A stretch of DNA of 64,000 nt from Watersipora subatra (Eukaryota > Bryozoa > Gymnolaemata > Cheilostomatida > Watersiporidae), in the NCBI RefSeq assembly GCF_963576615.1, contig NC_088718.1, positions 31,972,877-32,036,876 of the forward strand. The letters run 5' to 3'. Of the stretch, positions 19,320 through 31,824 are shown piece by piece. Made by a program: the position numbers and the translations under genes. A model generated the notes under the pieces. That model searched no databases, was not told the DNA's origin, and saw only the letters and a program-made list of their open reading frames with translations. How positions within the stretch are numbered: position 1 is the first letter of the stretch; every line of letters starts with the position of its first letter.

Positions 19320-19892
19320 CACATTTCCAGTAAAATGTGTTTTCTCATTACACGAAATCATTTGAACCTTTGCAGTTTTATTTGAAATGCAGTAGTAGAC
19401 ATTGTCACTCATCTTAGTATGCAAAAATAATGTCATTGGGAGCTAATAGTGAAAAATGCCTACAGATGAGTGCGCTACAAAGACTGTAAAAAAATTTAAA
19501 AAATGGGTTTTGAATGTTCATACCATAAGGAACCATGAACACTATTATTAATTCTTATGATATCTTATAAAGAACGAGTGAACTCATAAACAATAAACCA
19601 TTTACTCAAACAGACAATTTTGGTCTGTCTCTCTACCCAACGCAGTTCGACACAAAAACAGATTGTGATTTTTTCCAAGCATTTGTTTGTTTACTGGTTT
19701 GCCAATAAATTACAATGCTCAAGGAGAAACACAGCTTTTTGTGTGTTTCTCGACAAACTACCACAAAACCATAATGTTTTTTAGTAGTTTACAAAGTATT
19801 TTGATGGTAAGAAAGTTTCCAGTTGGCGTCTCTGCCTTTTTGAACTAATCATCACTATGATTGAAAAAAAACATAACATGATTAAAATAGAA

Positions 19893-19977
19893 TCCCGTGA
19901 ACCAGATTTGAACTGGTGACCTAAGGATAGCAAATTACCACTACAGTCCTCCGCTCTACCAACTGAGCTATCACGGG
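19893..19977 (-). tRNA. tRNA-Tyr-GTA: tRNA-Tyr(GTA) with 12-nt intron, copy 4 (reference copy)
   Basis: Complete cloverleaf: acceptor CCCGTGA/TCACGGG with C1-G72 and discriminator A73 (the eukaryotic TyrRS identity set), D stem GCTC/GAGC, anticodon stem GAGGA/TCCTT, loop CTGTAGA with anticodon GTA, T stem ACCAG/CTGGT, loop TTCAAAT. The 12-nt intron TGGTAATTTGCT sits after position 37, as in all eukaryotic tRNA-Tyr genes, and its third base from the 3' end is G, able to pair with C32 (the anticodon-intron pair needed for splicing). A box TAGCTCAGTTGG fits the consensus exactly; B box is GTTCAAATC. The trailer TTCTATTTT supplies a Pol III terminator. Spacer type A. The product decodes UAC/UAU. 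Confidence 0.97.
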
Positions 19978-20549
19978 CACATCTCCAGTAAAATGTGTTT
20001 TCTTATAACATAAAATCATTTGAACTATCGCAGTTTTAGTTGAAATGCAGTAGTAGACATTGTCACTCGTCTTTGTATGCAAAAACATTGTCATTATGAG
20101 CTATCACTGCAAAATGCCTACAGATGAGTGTGCTACCAGGACTGTAAAAAAATTAAAAAAATGGGTTTTGAATGTTGATACCATAATGAACCATGAACAC
20201 TATGATTAATTCTTATGACATCTTATAAATAACGAGTGAACTCATAAACAATAAACCATTTATTCAAACAGACAATTTTGGTCTGTCTCTCTACCCATCG
20301 CCGTTCGACGCAAAAACAGAGTGTGATTTTTTCCAAGGATGTGTTTGTTTATTGGTTTGCCAATAAATTAAAATACTCATGGAGAAACACAGCTTTTCGT
20401 GTGTTTCTCGACAAATTACAACAAAACCATACTGGTTTTTACTAGTTTACAAAGTATTTTGGTGGTAAAAAAGTTTCCAGTTGGCGTCTCTGCCTTTTTG
20501 AACTAATCATCACTATGATTTAAAAAAACGTTACATGATTAAAATAGAA

Positions 20550-20634
20550 TCCCGTGAACCAGATTTGAACTGGTGATCTAAGGATAACAAATTACCACTA
20601 CAGTCCTCCGCTCTACCAACTGAGCTATCACGGG
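20550..20634 (-). tRNA. tRNA-Tyr-GTA: tRNA-Tyr(GTA), copy 5
   Basis: Spacer A. All stems paired; variable loop G changed to A (AGATC); intron variant TGGTAATTTGTT. Confidence 0.93.
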
Positions 20635-21205
20635 CACATCTCCAGTAAAATGTGTTTTCCTAATACATAAAATCATTTGAACCTTTGCAGTTTTAGTTGA
20701 AATGCAGTAATAGACATTGTCACTCGTTTTTGTATGAAAAAACATTGTCATTATGAGCTATCACTGCAAAATGTCTACAGATGAGTGTGCTGCCAGGACT
20801 GTGAAAAAGTTGAAAAAATGGGTTTTGTATGTTGATTCTGTAATGAGCCATAAACACTATGATTATATCTTATGATATCTTATAAATAACGAGTGAACTC
20901 ATAAACAATAAAACATTTATTAAAACAAACAATTTTGGTCTGTCTCTCTACCCATCGCGGTTCGACGCAAAAAAAGATTGCGATTTTTTCCTAGGATGGG
21001 TTTGTTTACTGGTTAAACAATAAATAAAAAATCTTAAAGATAAACACAGTTTTTTGTTTGTTTCTCGACAAATTACCACAAAACCATAATGGTTTTAGTA
21101 GTTTACAAAGTATTTTGGTTGTAAGAAAGTTTCCGGTTGGCGTCTCTGCCTTTTTGAACTAATCATCACTATGATTGAGAATAACGTAACACGGTTAAAA
21201 TAGAA

Positions 21206-21290
21206 TCCCGTGAACCAGATTTGAACTGATGACCGATGGATAACAAATAACCACTACAGTCCTCCGCTCTAGCAACTGAGCTATCACTGG
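21206..21290 (-). pseudogene. tRNA-Tyr, copy 6, damaged
   Basis: Spacer B. One acceptor mismatch (5' strand CCAGTGA), one anticodon-stem mismatch (GAGGA/TCCAT) and an altered intron (TGGTTATTTGTT); probably not functional. Confidence 0.65.
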
Positions 21291-21863
21291 CACATTTCCA
21301 GTAAAATGTGTTTTCTTATTACATAAAATCATTTGAACCTTTGCAGTTTTATTTGAAATGCAGTAGTAGACAATGTCACTCGTCTTTTTATGCAAAAACA
21401 TTGTCATTATGAGCTATCACTGCAAAATGCCTACAGATGAGTGTGCTGCCAGGACTGTGAAAAAGTTAAAAAAATGGGTTTTGAATGTTGATAACATAAT
21501 GAACAATGAACACTATGATTAATTTTTATGATATTTTATAAATAACGAGTGAACTCATAAACAATAAACTATTTATTTAAACAGACAATTTTGGTCTGTC
21601 TCTCTACCCATCGCCGTTCGACGCAAAAACAGAGTGTGATTTTTTCCAAGGATGTGTTTGTTTATTGCATTGCCAATAAATTAAAATACTCATGGAGAAA
21701 CACAGCTTTTTGTGTGTTTCTCGACAAATTACCACAAAACCATAATGTTTTTTAGTAGTTTACAAAGTATTTTGATGGTAAGAAAGTTTCCAGTTGGCGT
21801 CTCTGCCTTTTTGAACTAATCATCACTATGATTGAAAAAAAACATAACATGATTAAAATAGAA

Positions 21864-21948
21864 TCCCGTGAACCAGATTTGAACTGATGACCGATGGATA
21901 ACAAATTACCACTACAGTCCTCCGCTCGACCAACTGAGCTATCACGGG
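21864..21948 (-). tRNA. tRNA-Tyr-GTA: tRNA-Tyr(GTA), copy 7, one stem mismatch
   Basis: Spacer A. Acceptor perfect; shares the TCCAT anticodon-stem change with the previous unit. D loop GGTCGAGC. Confidence 0.7.
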
Positions 21949-22521
21949 CGCATCTCTGGTAAAATGTGTTTTCTTATTACATAAAACCATTTGAACTTTT
22001 GCGGTTTTAGTTGAAATGCAGTAGTAGACATTGTCACTCGTCTTTGTATGCAACAATAATGTCATTGCGAGCTAATACTGAACAATGCCTACAGATGAGT
22101 GTGCTGCCAGGACTGTGAAATATTTAAAATAATGGGTTTTGAATGTTGATACCATAATGAACCATGAACACTATGATTAATTCTTATGACATCTTATAAA
22201 TAACGAGTGAACTCATAAACAATAAACCATTTATTAAAACAGACAATTTTGGTCTGTCTCTCTACCCATCGCGGTTCGACGCAAAAACAGATTGCGATTT
22301 TTTCCCAGGATCGGTTTGTTTACTGGTTTAACGATAAATAAAAAGTCTTAAAGATAAACACAGTTTTTTGTTTGTTCCTCGACAAATTACCACAAAACCA
22401 TAATGTTTTTTAGTAGTTTACCAAAGTATTTTGGTTGTAAGAAAGTTTCCGGTTGGCGTCTCTGCCTTTTTGAACTAATCATCACTATGATTGAGAATAA
22501 CGTAACACGGTTAAAATAGAA

Positions 22522-22606
22522 TCCCATGAACCAGATTTGAACTGGTGACCTAAGGATAACAAATTACCACTACAGTCCTCCGCTCTACCAACTGAGCTAT
22601 CACGGG
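22522..22606 (-). tRNA. tRNA-Tyr-GTA: tRNA-Tyr(GTA), copy 8
   Basis: Spacer B. Acceptor 3' strand TCATGGG gives one G-U wobble; all else canonical, intron ending TTTGTT. Confidence 0.93.
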
Positions 22607-23181
22607 CACATCTCCAGTAAAATGTGTTTTCTTACTACATAAAACCATTTGAACTTTTGCGGTTTTAGTTGAAATGCAGTAGTAGACATTGTCACTCGTC
22701 TTTGTACGCAAAAACATTGTCATTATGAGCTATCACTGCAAAATGCCTACAGATGAGTGTGCTGCCAGGCCTGTGAAAAAGTTTAAAAAAATGGGTTTTG
22801 AATGATGATACCATAATGAACCATGAACACTATGATTAATTCTTATGACCTCTTATAAATAACGAAAGAACTCGTAAACAATAAACCATTTATTAAAACA
22901 AACTATTTTGGTCTGTCACTCTCTACCCATCGCAGTTCGACGCTAAAACAGAGTGTGACTTTTTCTAAGGATGTGTTTGTTTATTGGTTTGCCAATAAAT
23001 TAAAATACTCAAGGAGAAACACAGCATTTCGTGTGTTTCTCGACAAATTACAACAAAACTGTATTGGTTTTTTGTAGTTTACAAAATATTTTGGTTGTAA
23101 GAAAGTTTTTAATCGGCGCCTCTGCCTTTTTGAACTAATCATCACTATGATTGAGAAAAACGTTACATGATTAAAATAGAA

Positions 23182-23266
23182 TCCCGTGAACCAGATTTGA
23201 ATTGATGACCCAAGGATAGCAAATTACCACTACAGTCCTCCGCTCTACCAACTGAGCTATCACGGG
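23182..23266 (-). tRNA. tRNA-Tyr-GTA: tRNA-Tyr(GTA), copy 9, altered T stem
   Basis: Spacer A. T stem ATCAA/CTGGT loses the G53-C61 pair, which is also the first base of the B box; transcription may suffer. Confidence 0.7.
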
Positions 23267-23841
23267 CACATCTCCAGCAAAATATATGTTTTCTTATTAC
23301 ATAAAATCATTTGAACCTTTGCAGTTTTCATTGAAATGCAGTAGTAGACATTGTCACTCGTCTTTGTATGCGAAAATAATGTCATTGCGAGCTAATACTG
23401 AAAAATGCCTACAGATGAGTGTGCTACCAGGACTGTGAAATATTTAAATAATGGGTTTGTATGTTGATACCGTAATGAACCATGAACACTATGATTATAT
23501 CTTATGATATCTTATAGAAAATGGAGTGAACTCATCAACAATAAACCATTTGTTAAAAGAGAACTTTTTTGGTCTGCTTCATTACCGATCGCATGCCAAC
23601 AGAAAGACAGATAACAAATTTTTTCCAAAGGTCATTTTGTTGACAGCTTTGCGAATAAATTGAAAGCTCAGAAATAAACACAGTGTTTTGTATGTTTGCC
23701 AACAACTTACAACAAAACCGTGATGCTTTTTAGTAGTTTACAAAAGATTTCTGTTGTAAGATAGTTTCGGGTTGTCGTCTCCACCTATTTTGAAGTAATC
23801 ATCACAATGATTGAAAAATACATTACATGGTTAAAACAGAA

Positions 23842-23926
23842 TCCTATGAACCAGGTTTGAACTGATGACCTAAGGATAGCAAATTACCACTACAGTCCTC
23901 CGCTCTACCAACTGAGCTACCACAGG
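23842..23926 (-). tRNA. tRNA-Tyr-GTA: tRNA-Tyr(GTA), copy 10, compensated acceptor
   Basis: Spacer C. 5' strand CCTGTGG pairs fully with TCATAGG through U3-A70 and G-U pairs, unlike other C copies which keep C3 against A70. Confidence 0.8.
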
Positions 23927-24501
23927 CACATCTCCAGCAAAATATGTGTTTTCTTATTACATAAAATCATTTGAACCTTTGCAGTTTTCATTGAAATGCA
24001 GTAGTAGACATTGTCACTCGTCTTTGTATGCGAAAATAATGTCATTGCGAGCTAATACTGAAAAATGCCTACAGATGAGTGTGCTGCCAGGACTGCGAAA
24101 TATTTAAATAATGGGTTTGTATGTTGATACCGTAATGAACCATGAACACTATGATTATATCTTATGATATCTTATAGAAAACGGAGTGAACTCATCAACA
24201 ATAAACCATTTGTTAAAAGAGAACTTTTTTGGTCTGCTTCATTACCGATCGCATGCCAACAGAAAGACAGATAATGAATTTTTTCCAAAGGTCATTTTGT
24301 TGACAGCTTTGCGAATAATTTGAAAACTCAGAAATAAACCCAGTGTTTTGTATGTTTGTCAACAACTTACAACAAAACCGTGATGCTTTTTAGTAGTTTA
24401 CAAAAGATTTCTGTTGTAAGATAGTTTCGGGTTGTCGTCTCCACCTATTTTGAAGTAATCATCACAATGATTGAAAAATACATTACATGGTTAAAACAGA
24501 A

Positions 24502-24586
24502 TCCTATGAACCAGGTTTGAACTGATGACCTAAGGATAGCAAATTACCACTACAGTCCTCCGCTCTACCAACTGAGCTACCACGGG
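24502..24586 (-). tRNA. tRNA-Tyr-GTA: tRNA-Tyr(GTA), copy 11, C-type allele
   Basis: Spacer C. Acceptor CCCGTGG/TCATAGG has a C3-A70 mismatch plus G-U pairs; T stem ATCAG/CTGGT with one U-G. Confidence 0.65.
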
Positions 24587-25159
24587 CACATCTCCAGTAA
24601 AATGTGTTTTCTTATTACATAAAATCATTTGAACCTTTGCAGTTTTAGTTGAATTGCAGTAATAGACATTATCACTCGTTTTTGTATGCAAAAAACATTG
24701 TCATTATGAGCTATCACTGCAAAATGTCTACAGATGAGTGTGCTGCCAGGACTGTGAAAAAGTTGAAAAAATGGGTTTTGTATGTTGATTCTGTAATGAG
24801 CCATAAACACTATGATTATATCTTATGATATCTTATAAATAATGAGTGAACTCGTAAACAATAAACCATTTATTGAAACAGACAATTTTGGTCTGTCTCT
24901 CTACCCATCGCAGTTCGACGCAAAAACAGAGTGTGATTTTTTCCAAGGATGTGTTTGTTTATTGGTTTGCCAAAAAATTAAAATACTCAAGGAGAAACAC
25001 AGCTTTTCGTGTGTTTCTCGACAAATTACAACAAAACCTTACTGGTTTTTACTAGTTTACAAAGTATTTTGGTTGTAAAAAAGTTTCCAGTTGGCGTCTC
25101 TGCCTTTTTGAACTAATCATCACTATGATTTAAAAAAACGTTACATGATTAAAATAGAA

Positions 25160-25244
25160 TCCAGTGAACCAGATTTGAACTGGTGACCTAAGGATAACAA
25201 ATTACCACTACAGTCCTCCGCTCTACCAACTGAGCTATCACGGG
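25160..25244 (-). tRNA. tRNA-Tyr-GTA: tRNA-Tyr(GTA), copy 12
   Basis: Spacer A. One acceptor mismatch (C3-U70); otherwise canonical. Confidence 0.8.
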
Positions 25245-25816
25245 CACATCTCCAGTAAAATGTGTTTTCTTATTACATAAAACCATTTGAACTTTTGCGG
25301 TTTTAGTTGAAATGCAGTAGTAGACATTGTCACTCGTTTTTGTATGCAAAAATAATGTCATTGCGAGCTAATACTGAACAATGCCTACAGATGAGTGTGC
25401 TGCCAGGACTGTGAAATATTTAAAATAATGGGTTTTGAATGTTGATACTATAATGAACCATGAACACTATGATTAATTCTTATGACATCTTATAAATAAC
25501 GAGTGAACTCATAAACAATAAACCATTTATTAAAACAGACAATTTTGGTCTGTCTCTCTACCCATCGCGGTTCGACGCAAAAACAGATTGCGATTTTTTC
25601 CCAGGATCGGTTTGTTTACTGGTTTAACAATAAATAAAAAATCTTAAAGATAAACACAGTTTTTTGTTTGTTCCTCGACAAATTACCACAAAACCATAAT
25701 GTTTTTTAGTAGTTTACAAAGTATTTTGGTTGTAAGAAAGTTTCCGGTTGGCGTCTCTGCCTTTTTGAACTAATTATCACTATGATTGAGAATAACGTAA
25801 CACGGTTAAAATAGAA

Positions 25817-25901
25817 TCCCATGAACCAGATTTGAACTGGTGACCTAAGGATAACAAATTACCACTACAGTCCTCCGCTCTACCAACTGAGCTATCACGG
25901 G
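25817..25901 (-). tRNA. tRNA-Tyr-GTA: tRNA-Tyr(GTA), copy 13
   Basis: Spacer B. G4-U69 wobble in the acceptor; all else canonical. Confidence 0.93.
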
Positions 25902-26475
25902 CACATCTCCAGTAAAATGTGTTTTCTTATTACATAAAACCATTTGAACTTTTGCAGTTTTAGTTGAAATGCAGTAGTAGACATTGTCACTCGTCTTTGT
26001 ACGCAAAAACATTGTCATTATGAGCTATCACTGCAAAATGCCTACAGATGAGTGTGCTGCCAGGCCTGTGAAAAAGTTAAAAAAATGGGTTTTGAATGAT
26101 GATACCATAATGAACCATGAACACTATGATTAATTCTTATGACATCTTATAAATAACGAGTGAACTCGTAAACAATAAACCAATTATTAAAACAAACAAT
26201 TTTGGTCTGTCACTCTCTACATATTGCAGTTCGACGCTAAAACAGAGTGTGACTTTTTCTAAGGATGTGTTTGTTTATTGGTTTGCCAATAAATTAAAAT
26301 ACTCAAGGAGAAACACAGCATTTCGTGTGTTTCTCGACAAATTACAACAAAACTGTATTGGTTTTTAGTAGTTTACAAAGTATTTTGGTTGTAAGAAAGT
26401 TTTTAATCGGCGCCTCTGCCTTTTTGAACTAATCATCACTATGATTGAGAAAAACGTTACATGATTAAAATAGAA

Positions 26476-26560
26476 TCCCGTGAACCAGATTTGAATTGAT
26501 GACCCAAGGATAGCAAATTACCACTACAGTCCTCCGCTCTACCAACTGAGCTATCACGGG
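26476..26560 (-). tRNA. tRNA-Tyr-GTA: tRNA-Tyr(GTA), copy 14, altered T stem
   Basis: Spacer A. Same G53-to-A change as copy 9. Confidence 0.7.
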
Positions 26561-27132
26561 CACATCTCCAGCAAAATATGTGTTTTCTTATTACATAAGA
26601 TCATTTGAACCTTTGCAGTTTTCATTGAAATGCAGTAGTAGACATTGTCACTCGTCTTTGTATGCGAAAATAATGTCATTGCGAGCTAATACTGAAAAAT
26701 GCCTACAGATGAGTGTGCTACCAGGACTGTGAAATATTTAAATAATGGGTTTGTATGTTGATACCGTAATGAACCATGAACACTATGATTATATCTTATG
26801 ATATCTTATAGAAAACGGAGTGAACTCATCAACAATAAACCATTTGTTAAAAGAGAACTTTTTTGGTCTGCTTCATTACCGATCGCATGCCAACAGAAAG
26901 ACAGATAACGAATTTTTTCCAAAGGTCATTTTGTTGACAGCTTTGCGAATAAATTGAAAGCTCAGAAATAAACACAGTGTTTTGTATGTTTGTCAACAAC
27001 TTACAACAAAACCGTGATGCTTTTTAGTAGTTTACAAAAGATTTCTGTTGTAAGATAGTTTCGGGTTGTCGTCTCCACCTATTTTGAAGTAATCACAATG
27101 ATTGAAAAATACATTACCTGGTTAAAACAGAA

Positions 27133-27217
27133 TCCTATGAACCAGGTTTGAACTGATGACCTAAGGATAGCAAATTACCACTACAGTCCTCCGCTCTACC
27201 AACTGAGCTACAACGGG
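27133..27217 (-). tRNA. tRNA-Tyr-GTA: tRNA-Tyr(GTA), copy 15, C-type allele, two mismatches
   Basis: Spacer C. Acceptor CCCGTTG/TCATAGG has two mismatches; likely non-functional. Confidence 0.55.
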
Positions 27218-27789
27218 CACATCTCCAGTAAAATGTGTTTTCTTATTACATAAAATCATTTGAACTTTTGCAGTTTTAGTTGAAATGCAGTAGTAGACAT
27301 TGTCACGCGTCTTCGTAAGCAACAATAATGTCATTGCGAGCTATCACTGAAAAATGCCTACAGATGAGTGAGCTACCAGGACTGTGAGAAAATTAAAAAA
27401 ATGGGTTGTGAATGTTGATACCATAATGAACCATGAACACTATGATTAATTCTTATGATATCTTATAAATAACGAGTGAACTCATAAACAATAAACCATT
27501 TATTAAAACGGACAATTTTGGTCTGTCTCTCTACCCATCGCAGTTCGACGCAAAAACAGAGTGTGATTTTTTCCAAGGATGTGTTTGTTTATTGGTTTGC
27601 CAATAAATTAAAATACTCAAGGAGAAACACAGCTTTTCGTGTGTTTCTCGACAAATTACAACAACACCTTACTGGTTTTTACTAGTTTACAAAGTATTTT
27701 GGTGGTAAAAAAGTTTCCAGTTGGCGTCTCTGCCTTTTTTAACTAATCATCACTATGATTTAAAAAAACGTTACATGATTAAAATAGAA

Positions 27790-27874
27790 TACCGTGAACC
27801 AGATTTGAACTGGTGACCTAAGGATAGCAAATTACCACTACAGTCCTCCACTCTACCAACTGAGCTATCACGGG
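27790..27874 (-). tRNA. tRNA-Tyr-GTA: tRNA-Tyr(GTA), copy 16
   Basis: Spacer A. The C1-G72 identity pair is lost (U72), and the D stem has a G-U (GAGT). Poor TyrRS substrate if transcribed. Confidence 0.65.
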
Positions 27875-28446
27875 CACATCTCCAGTAAAATGTGTTTTCT
27901 TATTACATAAAACCATTTGAACTTTTGCGGTTTTAGTTGAAATGCAGTAGTAGACATTGTCACTCGTCTTTGTATGCAAAAATAATGTCATTGCGAGCTA
28001 ATACTGAACAATGCCTACAGATGAGTGTGCTGCCAGGACTGTGAAATATTTAAAATAATGGGTTTTGAATGTTGATACCATAATGAACCATGAACACTAT
28101 GATTAATTCTTATGACATCTTATAAATAACGAGTGAACTCATAAACAATAAACCATTTATTAAAACAGACAATTTTGGTCTGTCTCTCTACCCATCGCGG
28201 TTCGACGCAAAAACAGATTGCGATTTTTTCCCAGGATCGGTTTGTTTACTGGTTTAACAATAAATAAAAAATCTTAAAGATAAACACAGTTTTTTGTTTG
28301 TTCCTCGACAAATTACCATAAAACCATAATGTTTTTTAGTAGTTTACAAAGTATTTTGGTTGTAAAAAAGTTTCCGGTTGGCGTCTCTGCCTTTTTGAAC
28401 TAATCATCACTATGATTGAGAATAACGTAACACGGTTAAAATAGAA

Positions 28447-28531
28447 TCCCATGAACCAGATTTGAACTGGTGACCTAAGGATAACAAATTACCACTACAG
28501 TCCTCCGCTCTACCAACTGAGCTATCACGGG
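28447..28531 (-). tRNA. tRNA-Tyr-GTA: tRNA-Tyr(GTA), copy 17
   Basis: Spacer B. Acceptor with one G-U; otherwise canonical. Confidence 0.93.
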
Positions 28532-29104
28532 CACATCTCCAGTAAAATGTGTTTTCTTATTACATAAAATCATTTTAACCTTTGCAGTTTTAGTTGAAAT
28601 GCAGTAGTAGACATTGTCACTCGTCTTTGTATGCAAAAACATTGTCATTATGAGCTATCACTGCAAAATGCCTACAGATGAGTGTGCTGCCAGGACTGTT
28701 AAAAAGTTGAAAAAAATGGGTTTTGAATGTTGATACCATAATGAACCATGAACACTATGATTAATTCTTATGACATCTTATAAATAACGAGTGAACTCAT
28801 AAACAATAAACCATTTATTAAAACAAACAATTTTGGTCTGTCTCTCTACCCATCGCAGTTCGACGCAAAAACAGATTCCGATTTTTTCCTAGGATGGGTT
28901 TGTTTACTGGTTACACAATAAATAAAAAATCTTAAGGATAAACACAGTTTTTTGTTTGTTTCTCAACAAGTTACCACAAAACCATAATGGTTTTTAGTAG
29001 TTTACAAAGTATTTTGGTTGTAAGAAAGTTTTTAATCGGCGCCTCTGCCTTTTTGAACTAATCATCACTATGATTGAGAAAAACGTTACATGATTAAAAT
29101 AGAA

Positions 29105-29189
29105 TCCCGTGAACCAGATTTGAATTGATGACCCAAGGATAGCAAATTACCACTACAGTCCTCCGCTCTACCAACTGAGCTATCACGGG
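29105..29189 (-). tRNA. tRNA-Tyr-GTA: tRNA-Tyr(GTA), copy 18, altered T stem
   Basis: Spacer B (GATTCCG variant) joined to the copy 9-type tRNA allele: a hybrid monomer. Confidence 0.7.
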
Positions 29190-29764
29190 CACATCTCCAG
29201 CAAAATATGTGTTTTCTTATTACATAAAATCATTTGAACCTTTGCAGTTTTCATTGAAATGCAGTAGTAGACATTGTCACTCGTCTTTGTATGCGAAAAT
29301 AATGTCATTGCGAGCTAATACTGAAAAATGCCTACAGATGAGTGTGCTACCAGGACTGTGAAATATTTAAATAATGGGTTTGTATGTTGATACCGTAATG
29401 AACCATGAACACTATGATTATATCTTATGATATCTTATAGAAAACGGAGTGAACTCATCAACAATAAACCATTTGTTAAAAGAGAACTTTTTTGGTCTGC
29501 TTCATTACCGATCGCATGCCAACAGAAAGACAGATATTGAATTTTTTCCAAAAGTCATTTTGTTGACAGCTTTGCGAATAAATTGAAAGCTCAGAAATAA
29601 ACACAGTGTTTTGTATGTTTGTCAACAACTTACAACAAAACCGTGATGCTTTTTAGTAGTTTACAAAAGATTTCTGTTGTAAGATAGTTTCGGGTTGTCG
29701 TCTCCACCTATTTTGAAGTAATCATCACAATGATTGAAAAATACATTACATGGTTAAAATAGAA

Positions 29765-29849
29765 TCCTATGAACCAGGTTTGAACTGATGACCTAAGGAT
29801 AGCAAATTACCACTACAGTCCTCCGCTCTACCAACTGAGCTACCACGGG
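29765..29849 (-). tRNA. tRNA-Tyr-GTA: tRNA-Tyr(GTA), copy 19, C-type allele
   Basis: Spacer C. C3-A70 mismatch; two C monomers stand side by side here. Confidence 0.65.
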
Positions 29850-30424
29850 CACATCTCCAGCAAAATATGTGTTTTCTTATTACATAAAATCATTTGAACC
29901 TTTGCAGTTTTCATTGAAATGCAGTAGTAGACATTGTCACTCGTCTTTGTATGCGAAAATAATGTCATTGCGAGCTAATACTGAAAAATGCCTACAGATG
30001 AGTGTGCTACCAGGACTGTGAAATATTTAAATAATGGGTTTGTATGTTGATACCGTAATGAACCATGAACACTATGATTATATCTTATGATATCTTATAG
30101 AAAACGGAGTGAACTCATCAACAATAAACCATTTGTTAAAAGAGAACTTTTTTGGTCTGCTTCATTACCGATCGCATGCTAACAGAAAGACAGATAATGA
30201 ATTTTTTCCAAAGGTCATTTTGTTGACAGCTTTGCGAATAAATTGAAAGCTCAGAAATAAACACAGTGTTTTGTATGTTTGTCAACAACTTACAACAAAA
30301 CCGTGATGCTTTTTTGTAGTTTACAAAAGATTTCTGTTGTAAGATAGTTTCGGGTTGTCGTCTCCACCTATTTTGAAGTAATCATCACAATGATTGAAAA
30401 ATACATTACATGGTTAAAACAGAA

Positions 30425-30509
30425 TCCTATGAACCAGGTTTGAACTGATGACCTAAGGATAGCAAATTACCACTACAGTCCTCCGCTCTACCAACTGAGC
30501 TACCACGGG
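30425..30509 (-). tRNA. tRNA-Tyr-GTA: tRNA-Tyr(GTA), copy 20, C-type allele
   Basis: Spacer C. C3-A70 mismatch. First tRNA of the 7,884-bp higher-order unit. Confidence 0.65.
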
Positions 30510-31081
30510 CACATCTCCAGTTAAATGTGTTTTCTTATTACATAGAATCATTTGAACTTTTGCAGTTTTAGTTGAAATGCAGTAGTAGACATTGTCACGC
30601 GTCTTCGTAAGCAAAAATAATGTCATTGCGAGCTATCACTGAAAAATGCCTACAGATGAGTGAGCTACCAGGACTGTGAAAAAATTAAAAAAATGGGTTG
30701 TGAATGTTGATACCATAATGAACCATGAACACTATGATTAATTCTTATGATATCTTATAAATAACGAGTGAACTCATAAACAATAAACCATTTATTAAAA
30801 CAGACAATTTTGGTCTGTCTCTCTACCCATCGCAGTTCGACGCAAAAACAGAGTGTGATTTTTTCCAAGGATATGTTTGTTTATTGGTTTGCCAATAAAT
30901 AAAAATACTCAAGGAGAAACACAGCATTTCGTGTGTTTCTCGACAAATTACAACAAAACCGTATTGGTTTTTAGTAGTTTACAAAGTATTTTGGTTGTAA
31001 GAAAGTTTTTAATCGGCGTCTCTGCCTTTTTGAACTAATCATCACTATGATTGAGAAAAACGTTGCATGATTAAAATAGAA

Positions 31082-31166
31082 TCCCGTGAACCAGATTTGA
31101 ACTGGTGACCTAAGGATAGCAATATACAACTACAGTCCTCCGCTCTACCAACTGAGCTGTCACAGG
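31082..31166 (-). tRNA. tRNA-Tyr-GTA: tRNA-Tyr(GTA), copy 21, intron variant
   Basis: Spacer A. Acceptor CCTGTGA/TCACGGG (U3-G70 wobble), bases 8-9 are CA, intron TTGTATATTGCT. Confidence 0.85.
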
Positions 31167-31739
31167 CACATCTCCAGTGAAATGTGTTTTCTTATTACAT
31201 AAAATCATTTGAACCTTTGCAGTTTTAGTTGAAATGCATTAGTAGACATTGTCACTCGTCTTTGTATGCAAAAACATTGTCATTATGAGCTATCACTGCA
31301 AAATGCCTACAGATGAGTGTGCTGCCAGGACTGTGAAAAAGTTAAAAAAAATGGGTTTCGAATGTTGATACCATAATGAACCATGAACATTATGATTAAT
31401 TCTTATGACCTCTTATAAATAACGAGTAAACTCATAAACAATAAACCATTTATTAAAACAGACAATTTTGGTCTGTCTCTCTACCCATAGCAATTTGACG
31501 CAAAAACAGAGTGTGACTTTTTCCAAGGATGTGTTTGTTTATCGGTTTGCCAATAAATTAAAATACTCAAAGAGAAACACAGCTTTTCGTGTGTTTCTCG
31601 ACAAATTACAACAAAACCATATTGGTTTTTACTAGTTTACAAAGTTTTTTGGTGGTAAAAAAGTTTCCAGTTGGCGTCTCTGCCTTTTTTAACTAATCAT
31701 CACTATGATTGAAAAAAACGTTGCATGATTAAAATAGAA

Positions 31740-31824
31740 TCCCGTGAACCAGATTTGAACTGGTGACCTAAGGATTACAATATACTACTACAGTCCTCCG
31801 CTCTACCAACTGAGCTATCACGGG
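31740..31824 (-). tRNA. tRNA-Tyr-GTA: tRNA-Tyr(GTA), copy 22, intron variant
   Basis: Spacer A. Perfect stems; intron TAGTATATTGTA, still with G third from its end. Confidence 0.92.
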
